From Saprospiraceae bacterium UBA3362 (GTDB lineage: Bacteria; Bacteroidota; Bacteroidia; Chitinophagales; Saprospiraceae): 64,000 nt of DNA. How positions within the stretch are numbered: the first letter of the stretch is position 1; each line of letters starts with the position of its first letter. Below the pieces are notes generated by a model. The model was not told the DNA's origin. It did not search any database and was given only the letters and a program-made list of their open reading frames with translations. The DNA is taken from assembly GCA_002360455.1 (NCBI GenBank), contig DEQQ01000098.1:1-64000 (forward strand). Direction: 5' to 3'. The translations under genes and the position numbers were made by a program. Positions 34,827-44,047 of this stretch are shown piece by piece.

Positions 34827-36233
34827 CTAACTCAAATTACCAAAGTATTTGACCATTGCCTGATAGTCTTTTGTACCTGCAAACTCCGGAATCAGATCTT
34901 CGAAAATATGCTTAAGGCTCACATCTTCACTGAGAGCTTCTTCGAGAATAATTAATGATTCTTTTTTGCTTTCAATAAAATAGGCAAAAGCTGCTTTGGT
35001 ATACAAGATATCCGCTCCGCAGCTTACTCGATCTGCTTTTGAAATGGCTTTTTGCGCTTTTTCAAAAAACTTATGGCGAATTAAAAAAGCTATATAACTA
35101 GCCCAATATTTACTTTGTTCATGTCCATACAAAGCAGCCTTTCTAAAATGAGTTTCTGCTTTTTTGAATAATTCTTTGGCTTCGTAAGCTTTTGCAATGC
35201 TAAAATGAAACTCTTCTCTTTCATTGTCGATTTCAATAGCTTCAAGATAATACTTTATAGCTTTAGGCCAATTGTATTCTCCGGAATATGATTCTCCTAG
35301 CAAGAAGAAAATTTCATCATTGTAAGGATCCTGTTCCGCTACCTTATGCAATTTAACTTTTGCTTCTTTATATCTATTCAATCTGATAAGGCAATCCGCC
35401 AAGTTCACAACCATATCAACATCTTCTCCAAATCTTTCGCAAGCTTCGGAGAAATAATGCAAGGCTTCTTCTATCCGATTAAGTTGAAGGGCAAGATCCG
35501 CACAGTCCAAGCATGCTTGTTCATAATGAGGATTGATAATATAGCTATAGTCCAGGGCCTCCAATGCTTCTTCGTACATCCCGATACAAGTGTAGGCATG
35601 TCCAAGATTATACCAAGCAAGGTAAGAGTAAGGATTTTTATCAATTATTGACCTATGAAGCTCTATGCTCTCATGATATTTTTTGGAAACTTCAACACTG
35701 ATCCAAATTTGTTCTAAGGCTTCAGGATTGTTTGGATTTACTCTAAGTGCGTCTCTCAAAGTAAAAAACATCTGATCATAATCTTTCATGCATTCTTGAA
35801 TAAATGCTTCTACCAACAACACTTCCATCTCATCTGCCTTGGCAGTTTGCTTTCTGGCTTCTTTGAGTAAAATATTGGCATTATGAAAATCTTTTAAGGT
35901 AGCGTAAGCTTTAGCCTTTTGAAGTAGTATATTAGGATCGTTTGGACTTAATTCTTTGGCTTTATTAAGCACAACAAGAGCTTCTTCAGATCTGCGTAAA
36001 GTAATCAAGATCTTGGCTTTCCAAAGATAATACTCCGTTTTATATAAGTATGTATGCAAGGCCATATCAATTACTTCAATAGCTTTATCGTAGTTTCTTT
36101 GTCTTTCAAAATGATGAATGAGCTTTTGTATATGTTTATCTTCCCAAAGTATGGGCTTAATTACTTTTGATGAGTTTTCAAACTCTTCAATAAGTTGCAT
36201 GAGAGTTAAGTCTGCTTTAGTCTTTTTTGACAT
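34827..36233 (-). CDS. Cytoplasmic TPR-repeat protein
   Basis: 468 residues with no signal peptide. At least ten tetratricopeptide repeats fill residues about 40-440, for example AWYNLGHAYTCIGMYEEALE, IFFLLGESYSGEYNWPKAIK and FHFSIAKAYEAKELFKKAET. It is a likely protein-protein scaffold in the cytoplasm. It converges with the 33846 gene, 36 bases apart, and is alone on its strand; no functional partner can be named. Confidence 0.9.
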   Translation of the reverse strand: MSKKTKADLTLMQLIEEFENSSKVIKPILWEDKHIQKLIHHFERQRNYDKAIEVIDMALHTYLYKTEYYLWKAKILITLRRSEEALVVLNKAKELSPNDPNILLQKAKAYATLKDFHNANILLKEARKQTAKADEMEVLLVEAFIQECMKDYDQMFFTLRDALRVNPNNPEALEQIWISVEVSKKYHESIELHRSIIDKNPYSYLAWYNLGHAYTCIGMYEEALEALDYSYIINPHYEQACLDCADLALQLNRIEEALHYFSEACERFGEDVDMVVNLADCLIRLNRYKEAKVKLHKVAEQDPYNDEIFFLLGESYSGEYNWPKAIKYYLEAIEIDNEREEFHFSIAKAYEAKELFKKAETHFRKAALYGHEQSKYWASYIAFLIRHKFFEKAQKAISKADRVSCGADILYTKAAFAYFIESKKESLIILEEALSEDVSLKHIFEDLIPEFAGTKDYQAMVKYFGNLS

Positions 36234-36775
36234 GCTTGGGATATTAAATGCTGTTGTAAAAGTACAAATTATTCTCTAATCTGATTTTTTTTGAAAAAAT
36301 ATTTTGACTTATTCTGATATAGAATATTTATTTCTAATTTATTCTAAAATTTTAAAATATAATACTATATAAATTATATATTTTTTGCATATAAAAAAAC
36401 AATAGCATATAACTTATTCAATTTCATTCTGCTACATAATTATTTAAAATTTTGACAAAAAATGAAAATTTTCCTTAAAAATCAGGCATTTGAGCTCAAC
36501 CGGAATTGTCACTAAGGTTTTTTGGCGGATTAGAACCTTATTGGTAATCTCCTCGATATAGATTTTATCCTGTTATTGCTATGATAGAATTCTTGTGAAA
36601 AAAGGGCAAAGGAAATAGTCCTCCAAAGAAAAATCACTGAATTCAATTTCAATATGTCCAATTAAAATCCTTGGTGAATATTTTAGATTAATTCTACATG
36701 TATTTTGCATTGCAATCTTTTTCAAAGATTGGCTGGATTTTAAAATATTATAATTTGCTTAGAAAGCAGTGATCT
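36234..36775. other. 540-base AT-rich gap
   Basis: No gene, tRNA or repeat is seen. About 36270-36420 is extremely AT-rich. It holds the promoter of the TPR gene at its left end and the 3' end of the sulfatase gene at its right. Confidence 0.5.
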
Positions 36776-38587
36776 TTATCTGCTGTAAAAATCTTGGAGG
36801 ATCAGATCATTGAGAGCTTTAATTTGTTGAGCAGAAAATTGGCTTTGGCCTTCTTTTCTAATCAATTTTGACTGATCATTAGAATAGATTTGAATAGCCT
36901 GATTTTCTATAAGACCAATTCCATTATTAAATGCATAAAATGCAAAGGGTTGATAATGTTGTGAAAATACATCTTGACAAAATTTGTAATGATTGTCATT
37001 GATGTTCATTTGATGCAATAGGGTCGTGGCAAGATTGGATTGTAGTACCACGGATTCTATGATACTATCTTGAGTAACGGCTCCTCCTGTAAGGTGCATT
37101 AAGATTTTATATTTTTCAGGTGCCTCATAACTCATCCCGCCCGGAAATCTTCCTCCATGGTCTGCTACCAACACAACCAGTAAATTATCCCACAGCGTGG
37201 ACTTTTTCAACTCTTCCATTAATGAGCCTAAGGATTGATCAGTATAATGGATGGTATTTAGAAATTGCTTTTCTTCTGTTTCACGTGTCCATAGATCTTT
37301 GGTAGGAATATCATACGGAGGATGGCTGCTCAAGCTCAAAATGCAGTGTATAAAAGGAGTATCCTGCAAACTTAAATGGTCGATATAATAATCAAATAAA
37401 ATGTGATCGTGTACACCCCATTTAGCATTGTAACTTTTAGGATCAAAATCAGCTTTATCAACAATGGTATAGAATCCTGCGCTGAGTAAATAGGCTTTCA
37501 TTCCGGCAAAATTGATATCTCCTCCATAATAAAATGCAGATTTATAACCCAATGAACTTACATTTTTTACAATGCTAGGCAAGGTTGGAACTTTGTTTGG
37601 AAACATCATAATAGAATTCTGAGCAAGCGCGGGATAACCACTCAGTACAGAGACAATTCCTTTGTCAGTTCTATCTCCATTAGAATAAGCGTTCTTAAAA
37701 AATATTCCTTTCTGAATCAATTTATTGGTCTGCTCAGTGATTTCGATTCCCTCGTACTTTTTATTAATTACATTCTGAGTAAAACTTTCCAACAATACAA
37801 TCAAAATATTGGGTTTTGTTGATTTTAGAAATTTAAAATTTGTAGAGCTGCAATCATTAAAAATAGAATTAAAAAAATGCTCATCTTTCGAGTCAATTCT
37901 TATAGAATTCTGGTCCTGATACTTGCTTTTATTCAAATAATAAATAAGATTCCAAACAGGATTTACTGCACAATGATTATAAAACTGTACAGAGCTAAAA
38001 TAGGCATGAGATGGATTTAAAGGAATTTGTTTAAGTCCACCTCGCAGTGGGATGACAGCCAATCCCAAAAAAGAAAGGAGAGGAATAATGAGCTTCAAAC
38101 TTCCGACATATTCATTCTCATCTTTTTTGAATAAAAAAAATACGAACACCAAATGCAGAAGGAGCAATAGCAAGAATCGAAGTATCATCCCGATGCTAAA
38201 AAAATTTCCCATTTCCATACTTTTGTCAACATAGTTAAATAAAGTATGGTCTATTGGAAATCCCCAGTGTCTATAAAGTTCAATATTGATTACCAGCAAA
38301 AGAGAGAATAGAATTGCAATAATTCGGACAAACCCTAATTTTAGATTTGGCCAAAATTGAGCAGGAAATAATATTTGAAAAAGATAGAGGATTCCAACAG
38401 CGAGAATAGAGTAAGCAGCCATAGAGGCATCCATTTTGATTCCGTACCCAAAAGATTTTAATAAGTCGATGGCATTAACCTCTTTGAGAGTAAATAGATT
38501 TGTAATACAAAAGAGGCTTCTTGAATATTGAAAAAAGAAAACAAATGTGATATACAATAGACCCAATCTTTTGTTTAATGTAAGCAT
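36776..38587 (-). CDS. LTA synthase family sulfatase (membrane phosphoglycerol-type transferase)
   Basis: About 603 residues from the ATG at 38587. Five TM helices lie in the first 210 residues, then an extracytoplasmic alkaline-phosphatase-fold domain from about 260: KPNILIVLLESFTQ (metal ligand Glu), NGDRTDKGIVSVLSG (nucleophile Thr near 308), YYGGDINF, KWGVHDHILFDY, ILSLSSHPPYDIP and LVVLVADHGGRFPG. Gram-positive relatives make lipoteichoic acid; Gram-negative ones add phosphoglycerol or phosphoethanolamine to envelope glycans. Substrate unknown. A -7 box lies just upstream. Confidence 0.9.
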   Translation of the reverse strand: MLTLNKRLGLLYITFVFFFQYSRSLFCITNLFTLKEVNAIDLLKSFGYGIKMDASMAAYSILAVGILYLFQILFPAQFWPNLKLGFVRIIAILFSLLLVINIELYRHWGFPIDHTLFNYVDKSMEMGNFFSIGMILRFLLLLLLHLVFVFFLFKKDENEYVGSLKLIIPLLSFLGLAVIPLRGGLKQIPLNPSHAYFSSVQFYNHCAVNPVWNLIYYLNKSKYQDQNSIRIDSKDEHFFNSIFNDCSSTNFKFLKSTKPNILIVLLESFTQNVINKKYEGIEITEQTNKLIQKGIFFKNAYSNGDRTDKGIVSVLSGYPALAQNSIMMFPNKVPTLPSIVKNVSSLGYKSAFYYGGDINFAGMKAYLLSAGFYTIVDKADFDPKSYNAKWGVHDHILFDYYIDHLSLQDTPFIHCILSLSSHPPYDIPTKDLWTRETEEKQFLNTIHYTDQSLGSLMEELKKSTLWDNLLVVLVADHGGRFPGGMSYEAPEKYKILMHLTGGAVTQDSIIESVVLQSNLATTLLHQMNINDNHYKFCQDVFSQHYQPFAFYAFNNGIGLIENQAIQIYSNDQSKLIRKEGQSQFSAQQIKALNDLILQDFYSR

Positions 38588-38611
38588 CAATTTTTATTCA
38601 GTGGTTGGATA

Positions 38612-38619
38612 CAAAAATA
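38612..38619 (-). promoter_or_regulatory. -7 box for the LTA synthase-like gene
   Basis: TATTTTTG on the minus strand, about 25 bases before the ATG at 38587; fits TAnnTTTG. Confidence 0.45.
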
Positions 38620-38650
38620 GTGGAAATTAAGCTGATATTTTGGAATAGAA

Positions 38651-39562
38651 TTATATAAAAAAAAGAAAGCAAAGACCCAAAGCCATATACAACTTTGAAT
38701 ACAAACTAATTTGAGCCCATTCTTTTGATTCTTTGGCCTTTAATAGCAACCATCCCAATCCCAAAATAGGGAGAATAATGCAAACAAAATAAAAAACAGT
38801 TTGAAGAGTGGAAGCCGCAATGCTCGCGTTTACTATCGCTATAAAGGCAATAGTCAGTAGGACAGTAATTAAAATGAGCTTACAGATTCGGATCGAAAAA
38901 TAGACTGCTGTTGTAACACAATTGCATGCTTTATCTCCATCCTTATCTTCAATATCTTTTACGATCTCTCTAAAAAAATTGCTCAATACTGCAAAGGAGC
39001 ACCACAATCCCAATTCTTGAACCCATCGCAAGAATTCGGTCTGATCCATGGATAGGTATAGAGCAGAAATTAATTGGTCCTTATTAGCATAAATTGGTAG
39101 TAAAATACTGGCTCCAATAAATGTAGAGACCAAACTATTTCCTATCAAGATACTGCATTTACCATATCTACTATACCACCACAGAATGAGATGACTAAGC
39201 GGATAAAACAACCATGAAAAATGAAAATCCAATTTCATCGCCAAATAGAGACTCAATATAAGGCCAATAAAAATCAGTGCAAAATAAAATATTCGGCTAT
39301 TGGGCTTTCCTATTAAGGAGATTAAATTTCTTTTATTATTAAGCAGATCTGATTCTACATCATACAAATCATTGATCACAAATCCTGCTGCTGTTATACT
39401 CATTGTACACAAGATGAGAAGCATTTGATCCATTATGCTTAAACATAAAGTGTCTTCTGTGATCTGAAGGGGATATATAAACTTAAAATAACACATGAGT
39501 TGGGTCAATCCCACCATAAGTACATTGGGCCATCGGATAAGTTGCAAATAAGATCCTACCAC
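38651..39562 (-). CDS. UbiA-family prenyltransferase
   Basis: 303 residues with about eight or nine TM helices. The two Asp-rich magnesium-diphosphate motifs are FVINDLYDVESDLLN and VKDIEDKDGDKAC. In Bacteroidota such proteins are often annotated as geranylgeranylglycerol-phosphate geranylgeranyltransferases; the acceptor here is not shown. The start is GTG inside the last codons of the kdsC-like gene (7-base overlap), and it gives the expected N-terminus (YLQLIRWPNVLMVGLTQ). The two genes are therefore coupled. Confidence 0.9.
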   Translation of the reverse strand: MVGSYLQLIRWPNVLMVGLTQLMCYFKFIYPLQITEDTLCLSIMDQMLLILCTMSITAAGFVINDLYDVESDLLNNKRNLISLIGKPNSRIFYFALIFIGLILSLYLAMKLDFHFSWLFYPLSHLILWWYSRYGKCSILIGNSLVSTFIGASILLPIYANKDQLISALYLSMDQTEFLRWVQELGLWCSFAVLSNFFREIVKDIEDKDGDKACNCVTTAVYFSIRICKLILITVLLTIAFIAIVNASIAASTLQTVFYFVCIILPILGLGWLLLKAKESKEWAQISLYSKLYMALGLCFLFFI

Positions 39563-40056
39563 AGTCCTTTAGCTTGCATAACTTTTTCTATAAGATCCCT
39601 CACACAACAGTCTCCACCGGCTTGAGGCGATATATATTTTACAGTTTGTAACACTTCAGGCACGGAATCTTTGGGAGCACAAGACAGTCCCACAAATTGC
39701 AAACAGGGAATGTCCATGAGGTCATCTCCCATATAAGCGACATTTTCCGGACGGATTTGCCACTGAGCAAGCAAAGCTTGGAGGCAAGGCAATTTCTGTT
39801 CAATACCAAGGTGAATCTCTTTGATTCCAAGTATTTCCAGTCTTTTTTTTGTGCCTATGGATCGCCCTCCTGAGATGATCGCCACTTTGATTCCTTTTTC
39901 TATAACTCTTTTTATGGCGTACCCATCCCGCACATTCATTATTCTCAGAAACTCACCATTATCAGTAACCAATATTTTATTGTCAGTAAGTACGCCGTCG
40001 ATATCCAAAACGATGGCTTGAATGGTTTCAAATAATTCTGTAACTGGAGTGGACAT
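39556..40056 (-). CDS. kdsC: KdsC-like HAD phosphatase
   Basis: 166-residue C0-type HAD phosphatase of the 3-deoxy-D-manno-octulosonate 8-phosphate phosphatase family, in the path to lipopolysaccharide core sugar. Motif I is VLDIDGVLTDNK (D18, D20), motif II is AIISGGRS, and motif III is VAYMGDDLMDIPCL. The size and lack of a cap domain fit KdsC, which works as a tetramer. Other substrates are possible in this subfamily. It is first in a two-gene operon with ubiA. Confidence 0.88.
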   Translation of the reverse strand: MSTPVTELFETIQAIVLDIDGVLTDNKILVTDNGEFLRIMNVRDGYAIKRVIEKGIKVAIISGGRSIGTKKRLEILGIKEIHLGIEQKLPCLQALLAQWQIRPENVAYMGDDLMDIPCLQFVGLSCAPKDSVPEVLQTVKYISPQAGGDCCVRDLIEKVMQAKGLW

Positions 40057-40160
40057 GTTGAATCAGATGAATGATGAAGATCAATTTTGGCTGTATGAAC
40101 AATAATTAATAATTATTCATATCCAATTGTGCTGAATACTTTTTATTGAAAAATATTGCT

Positions 40161-40168
40161 CAAAGATA
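40161..40168 (-). promoter_or_regulatory. -7 box for the kdsC-ubiA operon
   Basis: TATCTTTG on the minus strand, giving a leader of about 100 bases before the ATG at 40056. The leader contains an AT-rich near-palindrome at 40096-40119 (TGAACAATAATTA / TAATTATTCA) that could be an operator; weak support. Confidence 0.4.
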
Positions 40169-40245
40169 ATAGAATTGCAAGACTTCAGTGTATGTGCAAA
40201 AAAGTCGCTTATCGAGCAAAAAAAAAGTAGAAATTCGGTTTAAGC

Positions 40246-40743
40246 TTATTTGAGTCTTTTGAGAACCTCTTGCGTAAGATCCTCCGCTTCAGGATAAATA
40301 ACCAAACCAACAGAACTGTCAAAAATCATAAGATATCCAAGTTCTTTTCCTGCCAGATTTACGGCCTGCTGAATTTTTTCCAATAAAGGTTTAGTGAGCT
40401 CATTTCTTTTTTTCTCCAAGGATTCTCGGGCACTTTGTTGATAATTTTGGAGAGCAGCTTGTTCAGTTTGCAGATCGGTCTCGATTTGCTTTTGTTGGGT
40501 TGGAGTTAAATTTCCGGACTGAACATCGGTCTGGTATTTTTGAACGTTGGTTTGAAATTTCTCCAACATTTTCTCTGCCTGATCAGAAAGTGATTTTTCA
40601 TATTGACCCAGCTGCTGAGCCAGAACTTTGGCTTCAGGAAGTGAATCGATGAATCTTACGGAATTGACATGTCCTATCTTTTGAGCCTGACTAAGACTGA
40701 TGCAAAAGAGTACCAAGCTCAATACATTGAGTAGTTTCTTCAT
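40246..40743 (-). CDS. Periplasmic OmpH/Skp-family chaperone
   Basis: 165 residues, the fourth OmpH-family protein in the window. Signal peptide cut before Gln (FCISLSQAQKIG), start IGHVNSVRFIDSLPEAKV, a Gln/Lys/Glu-rich coiled coil, and the C-terminal strand LGYLMIFDSSVGLVIYPEAE. It lies 26 bases downstream of tatA on the same strand. This links an OMP holdase with the Tat system only by position. Confidence 0.92.
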   Translation of the reverse strand: MKKLLNVLSLVLFCISLSQAQKIGHVNSVRFIDSLPEAKVLAQQLGQYEKSLSDQAEKMLEKFQTNVQKYQTDVQSGNLTPTQQKQIETDLQTEQAALQNYQQSARESLEKKRNELTKPLLEKIQQAVNLAGKELGYLMIFDSSVGLVIYPEAEDLTQEVLKRLK

Positions 40744-40769
40744 TTTGAGATCTTCTGTGAATTTGCTGA

Positions 40770-40985
40770 TTATTCTTTGTTTTCTAAACTTTTACGTTCG
40801 GCATCTTTCATGCCTTCTTTGATTTCATTGGTAATGGAGTTTTTGGCATTATTAAACTCTCTGATTCCGGCTCCCAAGCCGCGCATAAGTTCAGGAATTT
40901 TTTTACCGCCAAACAATAATAAAATGATGAACACAACGGCCACCATTTCCCATCCGCCCAAATTGCCTATAAAAAGTAAATTCAT
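40770..40985 (-). CDS. tatA: TatA twin-arginine translocase subunit
   Basis: 71 residues. One N-terminal TM helix (GGWEMVAVVFIILLLFGGKK) is followed by the TatA hinge FGGKKIPELMRGLGAGIREF and a charged amphipathic tail, the standard TatA layout. It forms the pore for folded Tat substrates; a candidate substrate with a twin-Arg signal lies at 45317. TatC is not in this window. A perfect hairpin sits in its leader at 41000-41022. Confidence 0.94.
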   Translation of the reverse strand: MNLLFIGNLGGWEMVAVVFIILLLFGGKKIPELMRGLGAGIREFNNAKNSITNEIKEGMKDAERKSLENKE

Positions 40986-40999
40986 CGCGATAATTTTTT

Positions 41000-41022
41000 T
41001 AGGCTTAAACCTCTTAAGCCTA
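41000..41022 (-). promoter_or_regulatory. Hairpin in the tatA leader
   Basis: TAGGCTTAA-ACCTC-TTAAGCCTA: perfect 9-bp stem and 5-base loop, 15 bases before the tatA ATG. On the minus strand it is followed by a run of A, not T, so it is not a classical terminator for the upstream oxygenase gene. It may set mRNA processing or translation of tatA. Confidence 0.55.
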
Positions 41023-41068
41023 TGCTAATATAAGACAGTTAATTTCAAAAAAAGTTAAATCCCGAAGT

Positions 41069-42019
41069 TTATTTTTTAAGTCCTATCTCTCTAAGTCTTT
41101 CATTGAGATATTCACCGGCGGTGATCGGCTCATAAGCCAATGGATTTGAATCTGTTACACATGAAGAAAGACAGCTTAGATCCATTTCGCTCCGAGGATG
41201 CAAGAAAAACGGAATAGACAATCGAGGCAAATGCCACTCCTGTTTTGGTGGATTGACTACTCTATGAGTTGTGGATTTTAGGTAATTATTTGTCAGTCTT
41301 TGCAGCATATCTCCCACATTGACCACAATTTCGTTCTCTCCAGGGACGATATCAAGCCATTCATTTTTCATATTGAGAACTTGCAGACCTCCGGCAGAAG
41401 CCCCAACCAAAAGTGTTATCAGATTAATGTCTTCATGCTGTTCAGCTCGTATGGCACTGTCAGGTTCCTGAATAATCGGCGGATAATGGATAGCTCTGAG
41501 AATAGAGTTTCCATTGTGTATTTTCTTTTCAAAATAGTTTTCACCCAATCGTAGATGAACTGCAATGGCTTTCAATAAATGGGCACCGGATTTTTCGAAA
41601 CTTTGGTAAAGTTGATTTCCCAATTGAGCAAATTTAGGAAGCTCTGTGACATTCACATTATCGGGATACTCAGACTTAATTTGGTCTCCATCCAAAACGG
41701 TTTGACCTATTTGATAAAATTCTTTTAGATCTGCTACGCGACTTTGTTTTGCATGCTCTTTTCCGAAGGAAGTGTAGCCTCTTTGTCCGGCAAGTCCCGG
41801 CACTTCATATTTGCATTTGACCTCAACGGGCAATGAGAAAAAGCTTTTTGCTGCAGAATAAAAATCGGCCACCAACTCCTTGGGAATACCATGATTGATA
41901 ACACCAACAAATCCGATATTGTGAAAAGCATCACCCAGCTCGTTCACAAATTTTAATTTTGTAGATGGGTCGCCATTTACAAATTCACTTAAATCTACCA
42001 AAGGGATTGCTCGAGACAT
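41069..42019 (-). CDS. 2-oxoglutarate/Fe(II)-dependent oxygenase (isopenicillin N synthase family)
   Basis: 316 residues. The DIOX_N start, IPLVDLSEFVNGD and GFVGVINHGI, is followed by the jelly-roll core with iron ligands H195 and D197 (RAEQHEDINLITLL), H252 (STTHRVVNP) and the 2-oxoglutarate Arg R266 (LPRLSIPFFLHP). The fold is like that of plant and bacterial non-haem oxygenases; the substrate cannot be read from sequence. It precedes tatA by 83 bases on the same strand. Confidence 0.93.
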   Translation of the reverse strand: MSRAIPLVDLSEFVNGDPSTKLKFVNELGDAFHNIGFVGVINHGIPKELVADFYSAAKSFFSLPVEVKCKYEVPGLAGQRGYTSFGKEHAKQSRVADLKEFYQIGQTVLDGDQIKSEYPDNVNVTELPKFAQLGNQLYQSFEKSGAHLLKAIAVHLRLGENYFEKKIHNGNSILRAIHYPPIIQEPDSAIRAEQHEDINLITLLVGASAGGLQVLNMKNEWLDIVPGENEIVVNVGDMLQRLTNNYLKSTTHRVVNPPKQEWHLPRLSIPFFLHPRSEMDLSCLSSCVTDSNPLAYEPITAGEYLNERLREIGLKK

Positions 42020-42093
42020 TTTTGTTTTAATTTTAATTAATAAACAACAATCTGCCTCATAAGATCAAAAATCGTTCCATTCTAATTCTGCCA

Positions 42094-42230
42094 AAGAAGG
42101 ATTTCTTGGGAGTGCCCCTATTATTGACCACAATAGGGTCGCGCTATTCATGGGTCTCGTCTCATTTCGCTCTGCTCCATGAGACCCGCTTCGCGGCCAT
42201 TTCTATCGCTCACTCATTGTGAGAATGGTT
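42094..42230. repeat. GC-rich multi-hairpin islet A
   Basis: A cluster of adjacent inverted repeats in a region otherwise AT-rich: GGGTCTCGT/ATGAGACCC (42152-42160, 42179-42187), CCGC-TTC-GCGG (42186-42196), and CCATT...CTCAC-TCATT-GTGAGAATGG (42197-42228), plus AATAG/CTATT (42132-42148). It lies between two genes read away from each other's ends, and no coding use is apparent. It may be a dispersed intergenic repeat. Confidence 0.6.
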
Positions 42231-42240
42231 TTCTTATTTA

Positions 42241-43848
42241 CTAGTACCCTGTATTGATGAGATAAAGTGCATCCAAAATCAACATACTGTCTGTGGTAAT
42301 TTTGTTCTTTATCGCTTTTTCTTCAACATGCTTTAGCCAACTCGGATCGGACTTTATTCTTTGAATGATTTCTTCAGTTCTCGACTTTTGCAGTTCCTCA
42401 TATTCATCTTGTGGATGGTATTGGAATATTACGGCTTTAGACTTATTTCCTTTGTCAGATGTACATTCTATCGTCTTCAATTCTTGCCATAGACTGTCTT
42501 TGCGGATGTCTTCCAATTGGACTTTATGTTCTATTACAGAATACCAGTCATCCCAAATGAGTATTGTATTTCTTTTGAATGTTTTAAATAATTTTATTGC
42601 AGATACATGGGAGTTCCCTCTCCTGTCCGGATCTTGATTTGAGTAAAAATAATAATTCATTGAACTTGTAATAAGCTCTTGATCTTTCCATTTAGGAATA
42701 GACTGAGAGATAAAATCTACGGCCTCTTTCATAGCGAGTTGACCGGAGCTTTCAGAAAACTTCCAAAACGATGCACTATACTTGTGATTTGGAGCAAATA
42801 AAAGAATAGAAATCAAAAACAGATAAAGGCCAAGTCCAAAATTATAATACTTAAATTTCCATTGGTTGTAAATCCATTCTACAGTTTGAGTCATAATAAC
42901 TGCCATCATAGGGAGAACGGCAATAAAAACTCTGACTAAACCAAAAGAATTGAATTTTTCGCAGGCCCAAGCATAAGAATGAAAAAACAGGAAACCTAGA
43001 AAAGACCCATAGATAAAAAAAAGAAAAACAGATTCCTCAGATTTGAGTTCTCGTTTGAAAAATTTTAGAACAAGGACCAATACATAACAACATCCCAACC
43101 ATAAAAGTATTGCTCCTAATATTCCTGTAACCTGTGGCATGTTTTGAGTAAAGTGAAACCAGGGTCCTTTTCCATAAAAGGCTTTATCTGCCGGATATGG
43201 AATTTTTGTAAAAGGCCATAAAAAGTCTCCATCGTATGTGGACATTCCTGCTATTGCATAAAGCAAGTGACCTAAAGCAAGATAAGGAATATACTTAAAC
43301 TGTTTCTCAAAGAGCAAATAAACAGAAGAAATGATCACAACAATTAATCCCTCAGAACGAACAAAAGGCAGGAATGACATCAACATCATCGCTACACCGA
43401 TTCTCTTTTGCATGATGAGCAATACGGCTAAGGAAAATAAGTTTGCAAACAGAGGCTCAGTAAGTCCTGACAGTGTGTAATAAGTACTTATAGGGCATAA
43501 TATATAAAGCAGCGAGGGAAGCCAAGCAAATCTGAATTGAAGTCTCTCTGCAATGCAATAAATCCAATATTGAGCCAGGAGAATATTGACAATATTAAAC
43601 AATTTGATTCCAAAAAATCCAAATTGCGCCCATGGAAAAGCAAGTAAAGTGTAAAAAGGTTTACCCCAATGATCAAAAAATAGTTCGGGTCTGGTAGGTG
43701 CATATTTTGCTTTTAAAAAATGCAACACACTGTCGCCATCATCTCCGGTTCCCTGAAACAAAATCGCCAAACTCAACAGTAAAACTGCAGAGATGATCTG
43801 AATGACCACGATGTCTGCTAGCTGAAAACGCCCCTCTCTGCCTGTCAT
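42241..43848 (-). CDS. Polytopic membrane protein, GT-C glycosyltransferase-like
   Basis: 535 residues. The first 350 hold about ten TM helices, and the rest is soluble. Features common to GT-C transferases are an early loop after the first helix with acidic residues (GTGDDGDSVLHFLKAKY) and a His-rich lumenal DHWGKPFYTL stretch; LTEPLFANLF is also family-like. GT-C enzymes move sugars from polyprenyl phosphates outside the membrane. No family was recognised firmly. It sits between islet A and the orphan gene at 44048. Confidence 0.8.
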   Translation of the reverse strand: MTGREGRFQLADIVVIQIISAVLLLSLAILFQGTGDDGDSVLHFLKAKYAPTRPELFFDHWGKPFYTLLAFPWAQFGFFGIKLFNIVNILLAQYWIYCIAERLQFRFAWLPSLLYILCPISTYYTLSGLTEPLFANLFSLAVLLIMQKRIGVAMMLMSFLPFVRSEGLIVVIISSVYLLFEKQFKYIPYLALGHLLYAIAGMSTYDGDFLWPFTKIPYPADKAFYGKGPWFHFTQNMPQVTGILGAILLWLGCCYVLVLVLKFFKRELKSEESVFLFFIYGSFLGFLFFHSYAWACEKFNSFGLVRVFIAVLPMMAVIMTQTVEWIYNQWKFKYYNFGLGLYLFLISILLFAPNHKYSASFWKFSESSGQLAMKEAVDFISQSIPKWKDQELITSSMNYYFYSNQDPDRRGNSHVSAIKLFKTFKRNTILIWDDWYSVIEHKVQLEDIRKDSLWQELKTIECTSDKGNKSKAVIFQYHPQDEYEELQKSRTEEIIQRIKSDPSWLKHVEEKAIKNKITTDSMLILDALYLINTGY

Positions 43849-44047
43849 ATTGGTAAAATTTTAGCAATAATACTCATTTTATTTTGTTTGACAATTGTTT
43901 ACATAGAATTTATTGTTGCACTGAAAAAATTGGAGGCTATGTTCAAGAATAAAAGTTCAAAACTAAGATTAGCTTGGGAAGATTGATTAGAAATTCTATT
44001 TGAGCTTATTAACTGAGTTCGTCAATCAAAACTGTGGCGATGTTTTT

